Positions 22,884-33,755 of a stretch of 64,000 nucleotides of DNA are shown piece by piece. Numbering within the stretch: position 1 is the stretch's first letter; each line of letters starts with the position of its first letter. Under the pieces are notes generated by a model, which did no database searches, had not been told where the DNA came from, and saw only the letters and a list, made by a program, of their open reading frames with translations. Origin of the DNA: Symsagittifera roscoffensis (Eukaryota > Xenacoelomorpha > Acoela > Convolutidae); contig NC_087063.1 in the NCBI RefSeq assembly GCF_963678635.1, positions 2,888,580-2,952,579 on the forward strand. Direction: 5' to 3'. A program made the translations under genes and the position numbers.

Positions 22884-25800
22884 TTATTCGATATTTTCTG
22901 TGTTATTGATACCTGGGGGGTCTGAAGTTATTTCTTCATTTGTTTGTACTTGATTAATTTGTCTTTGGTGTTTTGGTGTAATACTTCTATGTCGATACTG
23001 AGAATCGGGATAACGATTATTATTCCTGTGAGGTGATTGGGAATAATTTCTATATCGGTTGTTATAACTTAAATTTCGATTTTGTGAGTTATTTCTTGAT
23101 CTGTTTTGGTGATTGTCATTTGATCTTTGATAGTTTGATCTGTTGTATGAGTTATTCCGTGATCTGTTGTTTGGATAACTATTGTTACGGTTGTTGGAGT
23201 AACTTCTATTTCTATTGTTTGAATAGTTTCTATTTCTATTATTTGAATAGTTTCTATTTCTATTATAAGATGAATTTCGTGATTGATTGTTTGAATAATG
23301 TCTATTTCTGTTTGACTGTGAACTGGATGCTGAAACAAATTGTGTTGAATTTGAATTTGATCGTGGGTAGTTGTTTCGACTATTCGATCGGCTATATCTA
23401 TTTTGTGAGAAATTTCGTGAATTTCTTTGTTCAGGTGATCTACCTCTATAACTAGAATTGTATGGTGATTGATTTCTTGAAGAGTTTTGATTGCTTGGAA
23501 GTGGTTTTCCAGAGCTATTATTACTATATAAGTTTTTGTTTGGTAGATTTTGATCTTTTTTCATGTATTGATAAAATGATTTATTTGGTTCTTTGTGTTT
23601 TGGAGGTTTATTTTGGTTGTCTTGCTGTTTTTGTCTACATTCAGAGATACTGTGTCCGTATCGTCGACAATAATTACACCATTTCTTGAAAGATGGTTTG
23701 CCTTTATAATTTGGGTGTCTTTCATAGATGTTTAAAATTTCAGTGATTTTTTCAGATAGGTCTACATCTGATTCCTGTATATTGTTAATATGCGTAGTTT
23801 TTGTTTCAATACGATTAACATATTGTAATTTCAAATTCTCGGTTTCTTCGAGATTCATTGTGATTTCTGCTTGTTCTAGTTTATCGACTAGTTTTCTGAA
23901 ATCTAGATCTGGTTCTCGAATTGAGGAAGGATGAGATGCTATTTTCTTTATAGCAATTTTCCTTAGTTGTGGTGTTAAGGTCATCATTAAAATTTCTGTC
24001 AATTTTGTATTCTTATAGTCATGCGTATTAAGTGAATATGCTTTTCGAACTAACGTTTCGATTCTAACTGCTAATTGTTTTATAGTTTCGTTTGGTAATC
24101 TGCAAATTTCATTACATAAAACTCTTTGATGTTGTTTGTTTCTTTCAGAATCAAACATTTTTGAAAATTCCTGTGTAAATCTTTTCCAATCTGATTTTAT
24201 TTCCATAGGTAGAACTGAAAACCTTTTTTGAGCTGCGCCATCAAGTGTTGCTTGTATTAACGCTGTGCGTCGATGTATCCAATTTTGATGAAGTGGTGTG
24301 TTAATTGGTTCAGGTCCTATATTTAAAATTTAATTTGCTGTGACTGCATTTAAAAAATCTTCTACAGAATATTCAGGGTCTGTGCCTGTAAATACCATCA
24401 ATGGTTTATTTGATGTGATCGACGATCCACCCATTAGGTATGGATTCATCGTCATTTTTAGTAATTCAGCGGCATTTGGTATCTGTGAAAAGTTTGTAAC
24501 TGATTTTTTGTTATTTCATGTTGTTGTAAGTAATATCGTAACGGTATTTCATTTTGCATTTGTGTTGGTTGATAAGAATGCATATTAACTGGTTTTTGTG
24601 ATTGTGCTGGTTCATAAGATTCTATGTTAATTGGATTTTGCGTCTGTAACGGTTGGTAGCTTTGTATATCAGCTGGGTTTTGTGGGTAATTCTTTACATT
24701 TTGAGATGTTTGAGGTCGTCGTGGTTTTTGTGTACGATACTCTTGTGTGTATGGTGCAAAAATATCTGGTTGTAAATAATCATCGTCAGATGATAGATAA
24801 TCCATATGGTGAGGTGTTTGCTTTCGATTTTTGTTTTGTTGAAAAAATGAATAATTTTCACTATGATCCTGTGGAGGATACTGATTAGATTGAACATTAA
24901 CTGAATTGTTTGTTGTCATTGGTTTATCCCAATAGTGAGAACATACATGATTATTATTAGTTTTTCGTGGAGAGTGGTTTGTCTTTGATGGATGTGTATA
25001 ATTATAATTGTGTTCTGCAAAATTACTTCTTGTGAATGTCTTTCTTGGTTTTGGCGGTATTGTCATTGGTCTAAATGTTTGATAATCCATATGTGAATAT
25101 TTAGGAGCAAAAGTGGCTGAGGGTTTTACGGTTGATTGTAATGTTATTTGTGGTGATGTTGCTTTATTATTTTTGGTGTTGTTAAATTTGGATGTATTGG
25201 TGAAATACTTTGTTGCGTAGTTATTACTGTTGTGTGGACAATTTTTTCATTTATGAAGTGTGATGGTGTTTGAATATCTTGCTGTGTAAGATTTCGAGTT
25301 CCATTGAGGTTTTCATTATGTATTACCGTTGAGTTTAAACTGTTGTTTTGTGTATCGGGTAAAAATGTATTATAATTTAAAGGTGTGGCGTCAATTGTTA
25401 ATGGTATTATTTTTATAAAGTCTGGGTGAATAGATATTGTATCTATCGCTTGACTTGAGATATCAGCTGGGATGTTTATAAATAACGGATGAGACCAATC
25501 AGGGTCCCAAACATAGTCTTATTGTTCTGCAATGACAGTGTCGTCTTGGTTACTTTGAGGTCTAAAGTTTTTTCTTGCTTGGCTAATTATATCTAAATTA
25601 TGTGTAAAATAACCAATTGTAAACCATGGTAGTATTTTTTGTAAATCATGTTTGGTATTTTGTGAAACATCATTACTGTAAAAATTTTCACGAATTGCGT
25701 TTAAAAATGTAGAAAATGCAGTGATTTCATTTCTGACTTTTGTGTGTTTAGATGTCTGGATCGGTGATCTACTTTGAACTTCTGTTGTTTCTAATATAGT

Positions 25801-26208
25801 TATATATGTGTATATTATAGCAAAAACTTCATTTGTGAATATTGAATTTGCTCTTTGTGAGTTATGATATTGTATATTTTTGATATATTCTGTGAATACC
25901 TTTGAAAATTCTAGATCAAGATCGTCTGTTTGAATGACATATTTATCATTTCTTGGTGTACAGATTCCTATAGTGTAGATACCGTATTGTTGTGTTATTT
26001 TAGAGATATCATTGAGATAATGATCTATTATTTGTCTTTCGAATTTTACATCTGGAAATTCTGTTTTACATGGGCTGATTCCTGGTTCAAATAAATTTAT
26101 GAGTAAATTTTTTCAACGTTTTGTTTGTCCTCTATCATTTTCTGAATCTATATTGAATGGGAAAGCGTGTTCGTAATCGAGACTTTCTTCACTTTGAGTG
26201 TTGCTCAT
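22884..26208 (-). pseudogene. gag: gag polyprotein (broken)
   Basis: ATG at 26208 (MSNTQSEESLDYEHAF) opens a frame readable, with TGA at 26113 and TAA at 25519, to about 25195. After frameshifts near 25175 and at an A6 run near 24515 the coding passes through 25090-24458 and 24206-22884, with TAA at 24330. A middle segment has three repeats of about 14 residues (SYQPLQTQNPINI-like). The conserved capsid-like part lies around 24390-23750. It is followed by a CCHC knuckle (CNYCRRYGHSISEC) near 23660, then a long Asn/Arg/Ser/Tyr-rich tail with repeated NNRNRNYS units, likely RNA-binding. Gag would form the particle and package RNA. Confidence 0.85.
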
Positions 26209-26612
26209 CTTTTCGTTTGATGACTGTTAATAGATAATTATTAATGTGTCTAATTGGTTGACTCCAATTGTATAGATGTACTGGTTTGTGTTTGTGTTTC
26301 TTTTTTATTCTGTTTTTTCCTTTTTTCGATGAAATTGTGTTGGTTTCTGAATCGGAAAAATAAACTGGGACCTGGATTGGATAAGTTTGATTTATTGATT
26401 CTTCTACTTTGTATAGTGCGTCGAGACTACTGACTTCTGATTCGGAAAATGCTTTGCTTTCTTAGGATTGTTCTTTTTAGTGTTTGCCGTTTTGTGTGAA
26501 CGTATTCAATTGTTTGTGTATGCGGGGTTATAACAAGATCGTATTTTTGATTTTCAATTTGATTATTGTGTATGACGATTGTTTGTTTATTTCCTAGTTT
26601 TTTTAATGACAT
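26195..26612 (-). pseudogene. Small basic ORF upstream of gag (ORF0)
   Basis: An ATG at 26612 (MSLKKLGNKQTIVIHNN) starts a frame that shifts near 26460 into a second open frame ending at about 26195, overlapping the gag start codon at 26208. Together these would give about 135 residues. The second half has an acidic stretch, then a highly basic KKGKNRIKKKHKHK segment. No family is recognised. Ty3/Gypsy elements usually have no gene before gag. The basic patch is compatible with nucleic-acid binding or nuclear targeting, but that is inference. It could also be an alternative N-terminus of Gag reached by frameshifting. Confidence 0.45.
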
Positions 26613-27857
26613 AAGGTTTAGGATGATGGATGCAAAGTTGTTTGTAAGTCATTTTATTATCCTAGACTGTTAGTCCTTACGATTTATTGGTTAGCTTAGC
26701 CTGGGTCTTTTTGTTCAGGGTTGGAAAGAAAAGTATATCGATTCCGAAGAATGATTTTTACTTTCTCGTGGCTAGTATAAGTTAACTTGCTAACTTACTT
26801 AATCTTACTTAGGGGTAGTGATTGTGTTCAAGCGTTGGAGAATAGTAAATCGATCCACAAGGTTCAGGTATAACTAGAACGCAAGTAGTTCGTTAGATAC
26901 TATTTTAAACTTACTAAGTCTATGATTATCCTGGGTCGTATAAGAGGAGGGGTCAAGTGAAGGATGAATAACCGAAGTTCTTTGCTGTTTAGCCTAATTT
27001 AAATGGTTAGTTTTTGGAAAGTTTCTATTAGTCCTGGGTCTTTTGAAAAGGTTGGGTAGTGAATCGACGTTTGAGGTCGTTAGACACTTAATAAGTGGGT
27101 GGGGGAGAACAAAAATTGTTCTGTTTGATCCAAGGATAAGCCTTGATGATCAGAATTAAAATTAAGAATAGAAAATTAAATTAGATCCAAGGATAAGCCT
27201 TGATGATCTGGTTTAAGATTAAAAAGTTTTTGGTTTAAGAGATATAAAATTTAAGATTTTGAAATAAAAATTTGTGGATTTTAGTTCTGATGAAGTTAGT
27301 TGATTTTTGATTGCCGTTATGTTTAGGTGATGAAGCTGGAACAACAAGATGATTGATGTTTACTAACGATTTTTTGTCATGCTACTAATTTTTATTTTTA
27401 TTTTGAATAAATTATTTTTTGAATATGTTTTATATAGTACTGCAGTTGAAGAAACGATTAGAGATGTTTTTATCAATCGTTATTGAACATTAATAATTTA
27501 TTTAGCGCCTGGTAGATGCATTGAAGATTTTTCTTCAAGAACTTTATGTTTGCGAATGAAAATCTAAATTCATTGCCATTAAAACTCTGGATATAAAAGT
27601 TTGTTGTGGCTTTTGCCGTACGATCATGAAACTATTTGGTAAGTTTCTCCGTAGTCGTATGTCGTCTCTTGTCCGAGGTCTGTTTCCAATACGTGGTCGT
27701 TCTAGTATTGTTCGGAAGAGTGGTTTTGATCTATTGAGTCGTAGAGACCATTCAATCAAATTATTATTATCGTATAACATTTTGAAAATGTTTTTGTCTA
27801 TTTCTAATCTAATTTTTTGTTAGTTCTAAGCTAACTTGTTTTTTAAGGTCTTGTTCG
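26613..27857 (-). other. 5' leader of the retroelement
   Basis: About 1.25 kb lies between the primer-binding site and the first ORF. The plus strand shows CCTGGGTC three times (near 26700, 26931 and 27035), each in a loosely similar context, and a 25-base near-palindrome twice (27127-27151 and 27184-27208). A minus-strand frame at 27780-27544 is Arg-rich and unrecognised. Leaders of this kind hold packaging and translation signals. Confidence 0.5.
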
Positions 27858-27860
27858 AGA

Positions 27861-27875
27861 CTTATGGTCGCACCA
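27861..27875 (-). other. Primer-binding site (tRNA complement)
   Basis: Two bases inside the 5' LTR end the minus strand reads TGGTGCGACCATAAG. It begins with TGG, complementary to the CCA end of a tRNA, as expected for a retroelement primer-binding site. I cannot name the tRNA from the sequence alone. Confidence 0.75.
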
Positions 27876-28009
27876 AATGAGTTTAGGTATGGGGGTCTAA
27901 CTCATATAGTAATTTCGGATAGGGTACACCGTCTGCTCGTCACGCTATCTTATTTTCGGCCGGATAGATTCGTGCAACTTTTTAGTCTAATACCGATCCT
28001 AATCTTACT

Positions 28010-28015
28010 CTTATA
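28010..28015 (-). promoter_or_regulatory. Possible TATA box in the 5' LTR
   Basis: The minus strand reads GTTATAAGAG about 275 bases into the LTR. The same sequence is conserved in the 3' LTR. No start-site data exist, so the assignment is by motif only. Confidence 0.3.
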
Positions 28016-28144
28016 ACTACTAGTCTCAGGGTGTTTAACTAGTCTCTGCTAGGCTCAATAGATCTAGAGTATACTGGTATTGTTGCGGCTGCTGAAGTAC
28101 TCGGGAGAGGCAACTATTTTCTAAGTTAAATTCAAATCTCTCTG

Positions 28145-28172
28145 GTGCTGAAATTACAAGTAATTTCAGCAC
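28145..28172. promoter_or_regulatory. Perfect 13-bp inverted repeat in the LTR
   Basis: GTGCTGAAATTAC and GTAATTTCAGCAC are separated by two bases. The copy at 9562-9589 has two changes, one in each arm. This could be a dimeric protein-binding site in the U3-like part or a transcript hairpin. Confidence 0.5.
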
Positions 28173-28286
28173 TTACAAATAAGTGGGTAGTTAGTTAGAT
28201 GGATTGTGATTGGTTAATATTAAATACTTTACAGTGGTAAAATGTCTAAATCATAAATATTAAAATGTAGTTTAGATCAGGTTCCA

Positions 28287-28605
28287 ATAAATCGTCGTAG
28301 TTATTAAATTAAAAGATCTTGACGACCCTTGAAACTTTGCCAAAGATAGCGGCCTTCTTTTTTGCCCTTTAGCCCTACTAAAAGGAAGAAATACCCGGAA
28401 ACAAGTATGTTAGGTCTGCAACTTATTAGCAGCAAAATTTAACTTGATAAACAAATAATTTTGAAAAACTACGAACCATCTTCAGAACTTTTATAGATGT
28501 TCAATAAATGTTTTTAAAAAGTATTTTTTATTAATTCATGAAACAACGTCTCAGAAAAACCAATATCAAAATTACGTTTACAGATTCACAATAGATATCA
28601 AAACA
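28287..28605. repeat. Dispersed repeat A, right half (after the retroelement)
   Basis: This continues the repeat that breaks off at 9294. It matches 33421-33752, including TCTTGACGACCCTTGAAACT and CACAATAGATATCAAAACA. Similarity ends near 28605. Confidence 0.9.
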
Positions 28606-29167
28606 GTTTTTAGCTCATGAATGCGACGCTAAACTTTGCAATTAAAATCGACAAACAATAGAAAAGAGATCTTTTTTCACAAAATAGACATAAAAAGTCT
28701 TATGTGCTTACACCAGAAAGTTAGACAAATTTTAGAGACAATAACTGCTTACGAGAACTCTATGTATTGAAGCAGGCAATTGTCAGAGTTTTTCTCCAAA
28801 CTGTTTTTTGTTTTGTTGCCTTGTATCGATCATTAGCGCAAATTTACTTTTAATGATTCTGAAATGAATTTACATCTTTTTCTCATGTATATTTTTTGAT
28901 CAGCTATTTTTGACGCCAGACCAAGTAAATCTTCCAATTTACTTGTCTGTCGTTTTACCACTGAATAAAAAGTAAGCTCATCAGCTTCCCAAACAATCGA
29001 TTTGATCCTATAAACTCAAATTACTTGCAAGAATGTTTCCACTGCAAGAACACCTTTGAAAACAATTATGATTTACTTTCGGTTATTTGAGCCTTAAAAC
29101 GCAATTCTTCCAATCACACTCTGACTAGCTTCTGCTCCTTAAAATCAAAACGTTACTTTTCAAAACG
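28606..29167. other. Intergenic, nothing recognised
   Basis: The sequence is AT-rich with no supported gene or repeat on either strand. Confidence 0.6.
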
Positions 29168-29370
29168 GGCTCTTTTTCCTTTTCCCCCCACCTGCTAATT
29201 TTTATATTTGAAATTACTAATCACTTTGTCCAATTGTCATCAAAATTGACATGCAGACTAATTAGGCCATGACAAACATATTTGGTCCTCATAATTAACC
29301 TCGTAAAACCACTAGTTAGACCATAAAATTCATGTTTGAGTGTGGTGGGGGGGGGGAAGGAAAAAGAGCC
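29168..29370. mobile_element. hAT-like MITE, copy 1
   Basis: The 203-bp element has terminal inverted repeats GGCTCTTTTTCC...GGAAAAAGAGCC and is flanked by an exact 8-bp duplication, TCAAAACG, at 29160-29167 and 29371-29378. It has no coding capacity. The right end includes a G-rich run. Ends and the 8-bp duplication fit the hAT superfamily (other 8-bp-duplicating families are possible). Confidence 0.85.
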
Positions 29371-29378
29371 TCAAAACG

Positions 29379-30338
29379 TTACTTTTGTTCTGTGGCTTTA
29401 CTTGCAGGTCATTTATTAGACACATTAAGCCTGTGGAATGGTCAATACTGGTTACTTGGACCAGACAACCGACTTGCCCAAAACAAGCGAAGACAAACGA
29501 CGGCTCCCATTTCTCAAATTTTGGGGTTCAAATTGTTTCCGCAAAACAACTTTTTGGAAAGAAAACACGCGTGTGAAAAATGGGACAGAAGTTACTACTA
29601 TTAAACTGCTGCCTTATTTTGTTGACTTGAAGTTGTAACTGCAAAACAAAAACAATTGCTGCCGGTTTTTTTTCGCGCTCACCAGTTTTAGTTCGCTCGG
29701 AACAGCCAGACCAGATAAATATAGCTAAAATGAGGCCTGGTGCAACGTTAAAATGCTATGTAAACACTGTTGTTTTAGCTTAAACTTAAGTTCTACCGTA
29801 TAAAATTTGGTTGGCGAAGACCTATCAACTTTGATGGAACAAAAAAGCACGTGCTTTATTTGATCATCGTGAAACCATGCTTTTCTTTATCTGGATCAAT
29901 TTTGGGTGGAATTTCTCTTTTTTTACCGCTACATGCCTTAAACAGACTTTTATTAGGCATTTAATTTAGGCTGAGTATTTTGTGAATAATTAGCGAATTC
30001 TGCAATAAAGACGCTCTGTTTAGTCGCTTTTTGTTTTCGTTTTTTTTCATAGTTCCAAAAAAGTTTTAACATGTTTAAAGACTTGTCTCTGGATTCCAGA
30101 GACCTGCACACAACAAATTATGAGCCTTTTCAGTGCACATTTTTGCCTCGTTATGTACAGAACTGGTCAGATCTTGTGCCAGAGATGGTCAGACATGAAC
30201 CGCACACCTGGGTTAAGCACGATTATACCTGGACTAGACTCGGTCATACGTGAATCAAACCTGATAGTACTTTATTTTACAGGATCATTCCTGTATTATG
30301 TCAGATCATTGGTACAAGTAAAAGGTTCATATGCACTT
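29379..30338. other. Intergenic, nothing recognised
   Basis: Several overlapping short plus-strand frames (29332-30389) run through MITE sequence or show no family resemblance. I do not support a gene here. Confidence 0.6.
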
Positions 30339-30346
30339 CATAGTCT

Positions 30347-30557
30347 GGCTCTTTTTCCTTTTCCCCCACCTGCAAATTTTTACATGTAAATTTGTTGACC
30401 ACGTTGTCCGATTGTTATGAAAACTTACATACAGACTAATAAGGCCACGAAAAACATATTTAGATCTCATATTAAACCTTGTAAAACCACTCGTTACACT
30501 AATATTTTGAAGCTCGTGTGAGGTGGGGGGGGGGGGGGGGGTGGAGGAAAAAGAGCC
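30347..30557. mobile_element. hAT-like MITE, copy 2
   Basis: The 211-bp second copy of the element at 29168 has the same GGCTCTTTTTCC ends and an internal G run. It is flanked by an exact 8-bp duplication, CATAGTCT, at 30339-30346 and 30558-30565. Internal similarity to copy 1 is clear but diverged, so the copies inserted independently. Confidence 0.85.
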
Positions 30558-30719
30558 CATAGTCTCTTTAAAATCATTGTTTGACATACCCAAATTGATA
30601 AATAAAAACATATATAAAAGATGATGCATTGCAACAAACTATTTTCAGGCAGAGAATACCTTTTGTATTTTTTAAAACTGCCTTTTGTACTTTTAAAACT
30701 GGCTGGGAAATTTTTAATT

Positions 30720-31128
30720 GATTTGCAGATCCGTTTTGATTTCTATCTGAGGGGAAAAACTAGTTAATAATTTTCTTTATACTAATTCAGAACAATTACT
30801 CATTATTGATATCAACTAAGTTTATAAAATCCTTTTAAACACTTCGCTGAAGAGAAACGGATAAGCTAAAACGAAGCAATAAAAAAAGAAAACTCGAAAA
30901 ATGAAGAACGAAGAATGCCTGGGACATTACTATTTGATCTGCAGATCCGTTTTGATTTCTATCTGAGGGGAAAAACTAGTTAATAGTTTTCTTTATACTA
31001 ATTCAGAACAATTACTCATTATTGATATCAACTAAGTTTATAAAAACCTTTTAAACACCTCGCTGAAGAGAAACGAATGTGCTAAAACGAAGCAGAAAAA
31101 AAACTCGAAAAATGAAGAACGAAGAACG
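30720..31128. repeat. Tandem duplication, 216-bp period
   Basis: Copy 1 (30720-30917) and copy 2 (30936-31128) share GCAGATCCGTTTTGATTTCT through AACTCGAAAAATGAAGAACG, with only a few substitutions and small indels. About 18 unrelated bases lie between them. Confidence 0.92.
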
Positions 31129-31129
31129 A

Positions 31130-32344
31130 GTTTACGAGTTGTTATAAAATTTATATAGTATGGATGATAATTTAATACACAGTTAAGCAATTTCCACAGC
31201 TTTGAAAAAAGTATATCTGCAGATTCTTTATACACGTTCACTGCCACATTTCGAGCATGAGTTTGAGCCTCATTTCATTTTCTTTTGAAAAATTTTCTAG
31301 AAGACAAATAGCACTTTTTTCCTGAGAAATCTGGAAAAGGTTTTCATTAAATCATACAACTGAGTTTTTTCTATCAAAAATTTTTTTTTGGTTCTACGAT
31401 CTTTTAATGATTGAAATTTACGCATTCCGATTATTAATTAGAACAATTGTTTCAGTTTTTGCTATGAATGGCAAACTTTATTTGTTTGTACATCCTTATG
31501 TCAAAAAATCATACTGTTTATCATCATACTCTGCGCGTAAACTTTTTATATTTGGATTGGAGGATTATCTAAAATTTACTTAATCTAAGAAATCGATAGG
31601 TTATAGGAGGTTTTTTGGTCCGAATTCAATCCAAGGTAAAGAAGGAAATTTTTGCGCTTGTTTACTTCAATTGCTTTCCGAATCTTTTGATGACTTTCTG
31701 TTGATTTTTGGAAGCATTTTGTCTCACTTTTATCTGTGTGAAGTTTTTATTACATAATCAGATTGCAGTTGTGCTCAAAGTTTTTTGATGTTCAGTTCTT
31801 CTTATAACAACGATTTTTCTCTGTAAATTTACTACTTCAGCTTAAATTAACTACTTCAGATGTAACATCAAATTAGTTTTGCTTATAAAATTTGTAAATG
31901 GTCTGTTATATTGTTAACATAGATTACAAATAAAAGCGGTCCAAAAAATTTAGCTCAGCTCAGATTTCGCATGACTACTGCTTAAAAATCGCTTTCGATT
32001 ACTGAGACAAGATTCAATTAATTGCATCATAGGACCTCTCACACCATAAGCATTACACTATGAAAACGCTATATCTTAACCTACTCTTTCAAATGATTTC
32101 TTAAGGACTAAAAAGTGTTCGACTTATTAGATCATGCAATTTTGCTTTCAAAATTCTATGCTATAATAAGTAGAATTTTTCTCAGTGATTGCCAGAAGTT
32201 TTTAGTCAGTAACCATGCGAAATCTGAATTAGTATCTATTTCATTTGGGGTCCCACTGGGCCTAACTCCCCCAAACCCAAATTTTCAATGCCCAATAGAA
32301 ATGCTAAAAATCAAATTAACAAAAATTATCACATAGTCATTGCC
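31130..32344. other. Intergenic, nothing recognised
   Basis: No gene, RNA gene or clear repeat is supported on either strand. Confidence 0.6.
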
Positions 32345-32720
32345 AAATTTTGTCCATCTCCAGCCCCCGAATCAAACTTCAAAAAAACTTTTCCGAAACA
32401 TGCCAAGCAATCCACCTCCCCCTCTTCCCAGTTATGTTGCCTCTCCACCAATTATTTCTGTAGAAAAGAGGAGAGAGAAACTGAGAAACAGCCCAAAAAG
32501 AAAATATTTTGTTTGTAATTGAAATATGAATTCTGCAAAAGATCATGTTTTTGTGACCCTTATTTTTGATAATTTCTAGCCCAAAATAACGGCAAACTTC
32601 ATTTAAAAACACTGGTTGCACGGAAACGTTTTCGGCAGGCCTTGATCTTTGATTATTATAATTTTATATTCATTGGTCGCAATCAGTCCGTCGAGTTTCC
32701 TCAACAAATCCATTACTTTT
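32345..32720. repeat. Local repeat B, copy 1
   Basis: From AATTTTGTCCATCTCCAGCC to CAAATCCATTACTT this segment is duplicated at 33751-34119. The two copies flank repeat A (32774-33755). They share blocks such as CCCAAAATAACGGCAAA and GGTTGCACGGAAACGTTTT. Confidence 0.88.
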
Positions 32721-32773
32721 TATATATCCAGAACATAACGACCAAAATGACTTTAAATTTTTAAATGGTAATT

Positions 32774-33755
32774 AGGGCTGCCAGCATATCACGGCAAAAA
32801 ATTTATTATTGTAACTGCTTTTTCTGCAGATTTAAAAAGTTTTAAATTAAAAAACAGGTTAAAAAATTTTATGTCTTTTTCACTTTTTCTTAATTTTATC
32901 TATTACACATGTACTATAAAAGGATACTTTCAGCGTCTCGTATCATATTGATGAAACCAAAAGACTTGCCACAATTCAATTTAGAACTAGTTAATCTACC
33001 GCTTACACGTGTTGTAAAACCGCATTATATCGCATGTTGAATAACGCATTTTGGCTAAGCTACCAAATTTTAAACCCCCATAATTTTGCAAAAAATGATC
33101 ACAAAAGAAACTATTTTGAATGTTTGAGCTCCGGACAGATTTTTTCACAAGTAATGAAACAAAGTTGCCATCAGAATGTTAATTCGAAATTTCAAAAATT
33201 GACTAATTAAAAAATTAACCCTAGCAAAAATTTGCTGACGTTTTCTTCGAATGTCAGAACAACAAGGAATTGTTTGTAAGCTATAACTTCAACTATGAAC
33301 TCAGGGCAGTATAATCTCTGATACTGCGTATGATTTAACAAAATCTGTCCAAATCTGTTCAAAAATTGAATTTTTCGACCAAGTTTTCAATCGTCGTCTA
33401 TTCAATAATTTTTCTGGATAAATAGTCTTAGTTATTATATTAAAAAATCTTGACGACCCTTGAAACTTTGCGAAAGATAGCGGCCTTCTATTTTGTCCTT
33501 TTGTCCGACTAAAAAGAAGAACTATCCAAAAACAAGTATGATAAGCCTGCAACTTATTAGCTGCAAAATTAAACTCATAAATAATTTTGAAAAACTATCT
33601 TAAGATTATTCAAAAACTTTCGAAAAATCTTCAGAACTTTTATATTCAATTAACGTTTTTAAAACGTATTTTTTTAATATTTCATGAAGCAACATCTCAG
33701 AAACACCAATATCAAAATCATGTTTACAGACTCACAATAGATATCAAAACAATTT
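32774..33755. repeat. Dispersed repeat A, uninterrupted copy (empty site)
   Basis: This aligns with 8631-9294 followed directly by 28287-28605, with no LTR element at the junction near 33420. It therefore represents the pre-insertion arrangement. It lies between the two copies of repeat B. No protein-coding frame is recognised. Confidence 0.9.

Larger units (their letters stand above)
9295..28286 (-). mobile_element. 18,992-bp Ty3/Gypsy-type LTR retroelement with an envelope-like gene (decayed)
   Basis: Two 409-bp direct repeats bound a minus-strand element with a primer-binding site just inside the right LTR. Internal order is a small basic ORF, gag, protease, reverse transcriptase, RNase H, integrase, small hydrophobic ORFs, a Pro/Ser/Thr-rich ORF, a glycoprotein-like ORF and a terminal unknown ORF. 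The order protease-RT-RNase H-integrase and the YLDD reverse transcriptase motif place it in Ty3/Gypsy rather than BEL/Pao or Copia. By eye the LTRs differ at about 12 of 409 positions without indels, implying fairly recent insertion. Even so, every long gene carries stops or frameshifts. At almost 19 kb it is much longer than a typical Gypsy element (5-9 kb); the excess lies 3' of pol and in long noncoding flanks. Confidence 0.93.
27878..28286 (-). repeat. 5' LTR of the retroelement
   Basis: The 409-bp repeat has TG...CA ends on the minus strand and pairs with 9295-9703. It contains a 13-bp perfect inverted repeat (28145-28172), a CCAAT motif (minus strand ACCAATCAC near 28208) and a TATAAG near 28010-28015, consistent with promoter function. 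Confidence 0.95.

Noticed and set aside
23033-23934. Plus-strand ORFs with many Tyr/Phe/Cys (140, 75 and 68 aa)
   Set aside because: They are antisense shadows of the Asn/Arg/Ser-rich gag tail, whose codon bias keeps the opposite strand open.
13717-26115. Predominance of TAA among in-frame stops, suggesting codon reassignment
   Set aside because: A TGA, a TAG and several frameshifts are present too, genes elsewhere in the window end normally in TAA, and AT-rich decay favours TAA.
29332-30389. Cluster of plus-strand ORFs between the two MITEs
   Set aside because: They start within or run into MITE sequence, overlap each other in different frames and match no family.
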